DNA of 6,733 bases from the NCBI GenBank assembly GCA_001780825.1, contig MFIX01000252.1, positions 1-6,733 of the forward strand. Reading direction: 5' to 3'. The notes beneath the pieces were generated by a model. The model ran no database searches and was not told the DNA's origin. It worked only from the letters and a program-made list of their open reading frames with translations. A program made the translations under genes and the position numbers. The DNA is from Candidatus Glassbacteria bacterium RIFCSPLOWO2_12_FULL_58_11 (GTDB lineage Bacteria > Gemmatimonadota > Glassbacteria > GWA2-58-10). Below are positions 6,472-6,733 of this stretch, piece after piece (position 1 is the stretch's first letter; the number at the start of each line of letters is the position of its first letter).

Positions 6472-6733
6472 TCAGAATTTGAAATCGATACCGGTGCGCA
6501 CCTGCCGGGCGAAACCCCAGTCGCGCTTGTCCATCGTATCCATCATCACCGCGTTGGCCAGAGCCCCCATGCCGGCTTCCTCCGAAGTCAGGATCCCGTC
6601 GCCGTTGAAATCCGCGTTGAACCGCATGCGGCGCTGCAGGTCGCTGGCGTTGATCTGGTCCCAGCGCAGGTCGACGCCGCCGGTCACGTGAATGTAATCC
6701 TCTAGCCGGAAGTCTCTGGGATAGGCGGTTTTG
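6472..6733 (-). CDS. C-terminal end of an outer-membrane beta-barrel protein, probably a TonB-dependent receptor (5' part beyond window)
   Basis: Only the last 86 residues are present; the frame is open to the right edge, so no start can be assigned. It begins KTAYPRDFRLEDYIHVTGGV and ends WGFARQVRTGIDFKF. The last segment alternates like a final transmembrane strand and ends in Phe, the signal for BAM insertion. Between the last two putative strands lies a hydrophilic loop with an EF-hand sequence, DFNGDGILTSEE. Large barrels ending in this way, followed by a gene for a big exported protein, are most often TonB-dependent receptors in FCB genomes. With no plug domain or TonB box visible, another barrel family remains possible. 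A GTG inside this stretch (6687) is internal, not a start. Confidence 0.6.
   Translation of the reverse strand, partial: KTAYPRDFRLEDYIHVTGGVDLRWDQINASDLQRRMRFNADFNGDGILTSEEAGMGALANAVMMDTMDKRDWGFARQVRTGIDFKF
6577..6612 (-). other. Canonical EF-hand loop in the last predicted extracellular loop of the barrel
   Basis: The 12 residues DFNGDGILTSEE have Asp at 1, Asn at 3, Asp at 5, Gly at 6, Leu at 8, Thr at 9 and Glu at 12, matching the EF-hand calcium-loop consensus at every key position. Only one loop is visible in the fragment. The flanking residues (LQRRMRFNA before, AGMGALANAVMMDTM after) could be helical, as in a real EF hand. Confidence 0.65.

Overview
The window carries four genes, all on the minus strand, so transcription reads from right to left. 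Two run off the ends: the C-terminal end of an outer-membrane beta-barrel protein at the right edge, and a secreted transglutaminase-fold protein at the left edge. The two complete genes between them encode a 1093-residue exported multidomain protein with a type IX secretion (T9SS)-like C-terminal domain and a 403-residue PorV/PorQ-family outer-membrane barrel protein. I see no tRNA, rRNA, CRISPR array or mobile element.

The organism is a Gram-negative bacterium: there are several signal peptides and two proteins with barrel-type C-termini ending in Phe. A PorV/PorQ-type protein next to a large FN3-containing protein with a T9SS-like tail points to the FCB superphylum. The moderately high GC content and long, unfamiliar protein architecture suit an uncultured lineage of that group (Glassbacteria, KSB1 or Latescibacteria type) better than a classical Bacteroidetes. 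That placement is inference and cannot be settled from this window.

Layout from right to left: 6733-6472, C-terminal 86 residues of a probable TonB-dependent receptor, with a canonical EF-hand loop in what is probably its last extracellular loop. 6416-3135, the large exported protein, starting 55 nt after the receptor stop. 3067-1856, the PorV/PorQ-like barrel, starting 67 nt after the previous stop. 1840-1801, a perfect 17-bp inverted repeat without a U-tract, which probably ends or protects the three-gene transcript. 1800-1603, an AT-rich leader. 1602-1, the transglutaminase-like protein with an intact Cys-His-Asp triad, still open at the window edge.

The starts of the three genes that begin inside the window were chosen from AGGAG or GGAGG ribosome binding sites 5-7 nt upstream. 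The most coherent reading is a cell-surface cassette: a barrel receptor, a large secreted partner with a T9SS-like tail, and a PorV/PorQ paralogue that could shuttle or anchor it. The transglutaminase-like protein is probably a separate transcription unit acting in the periplasm or outside the cell.
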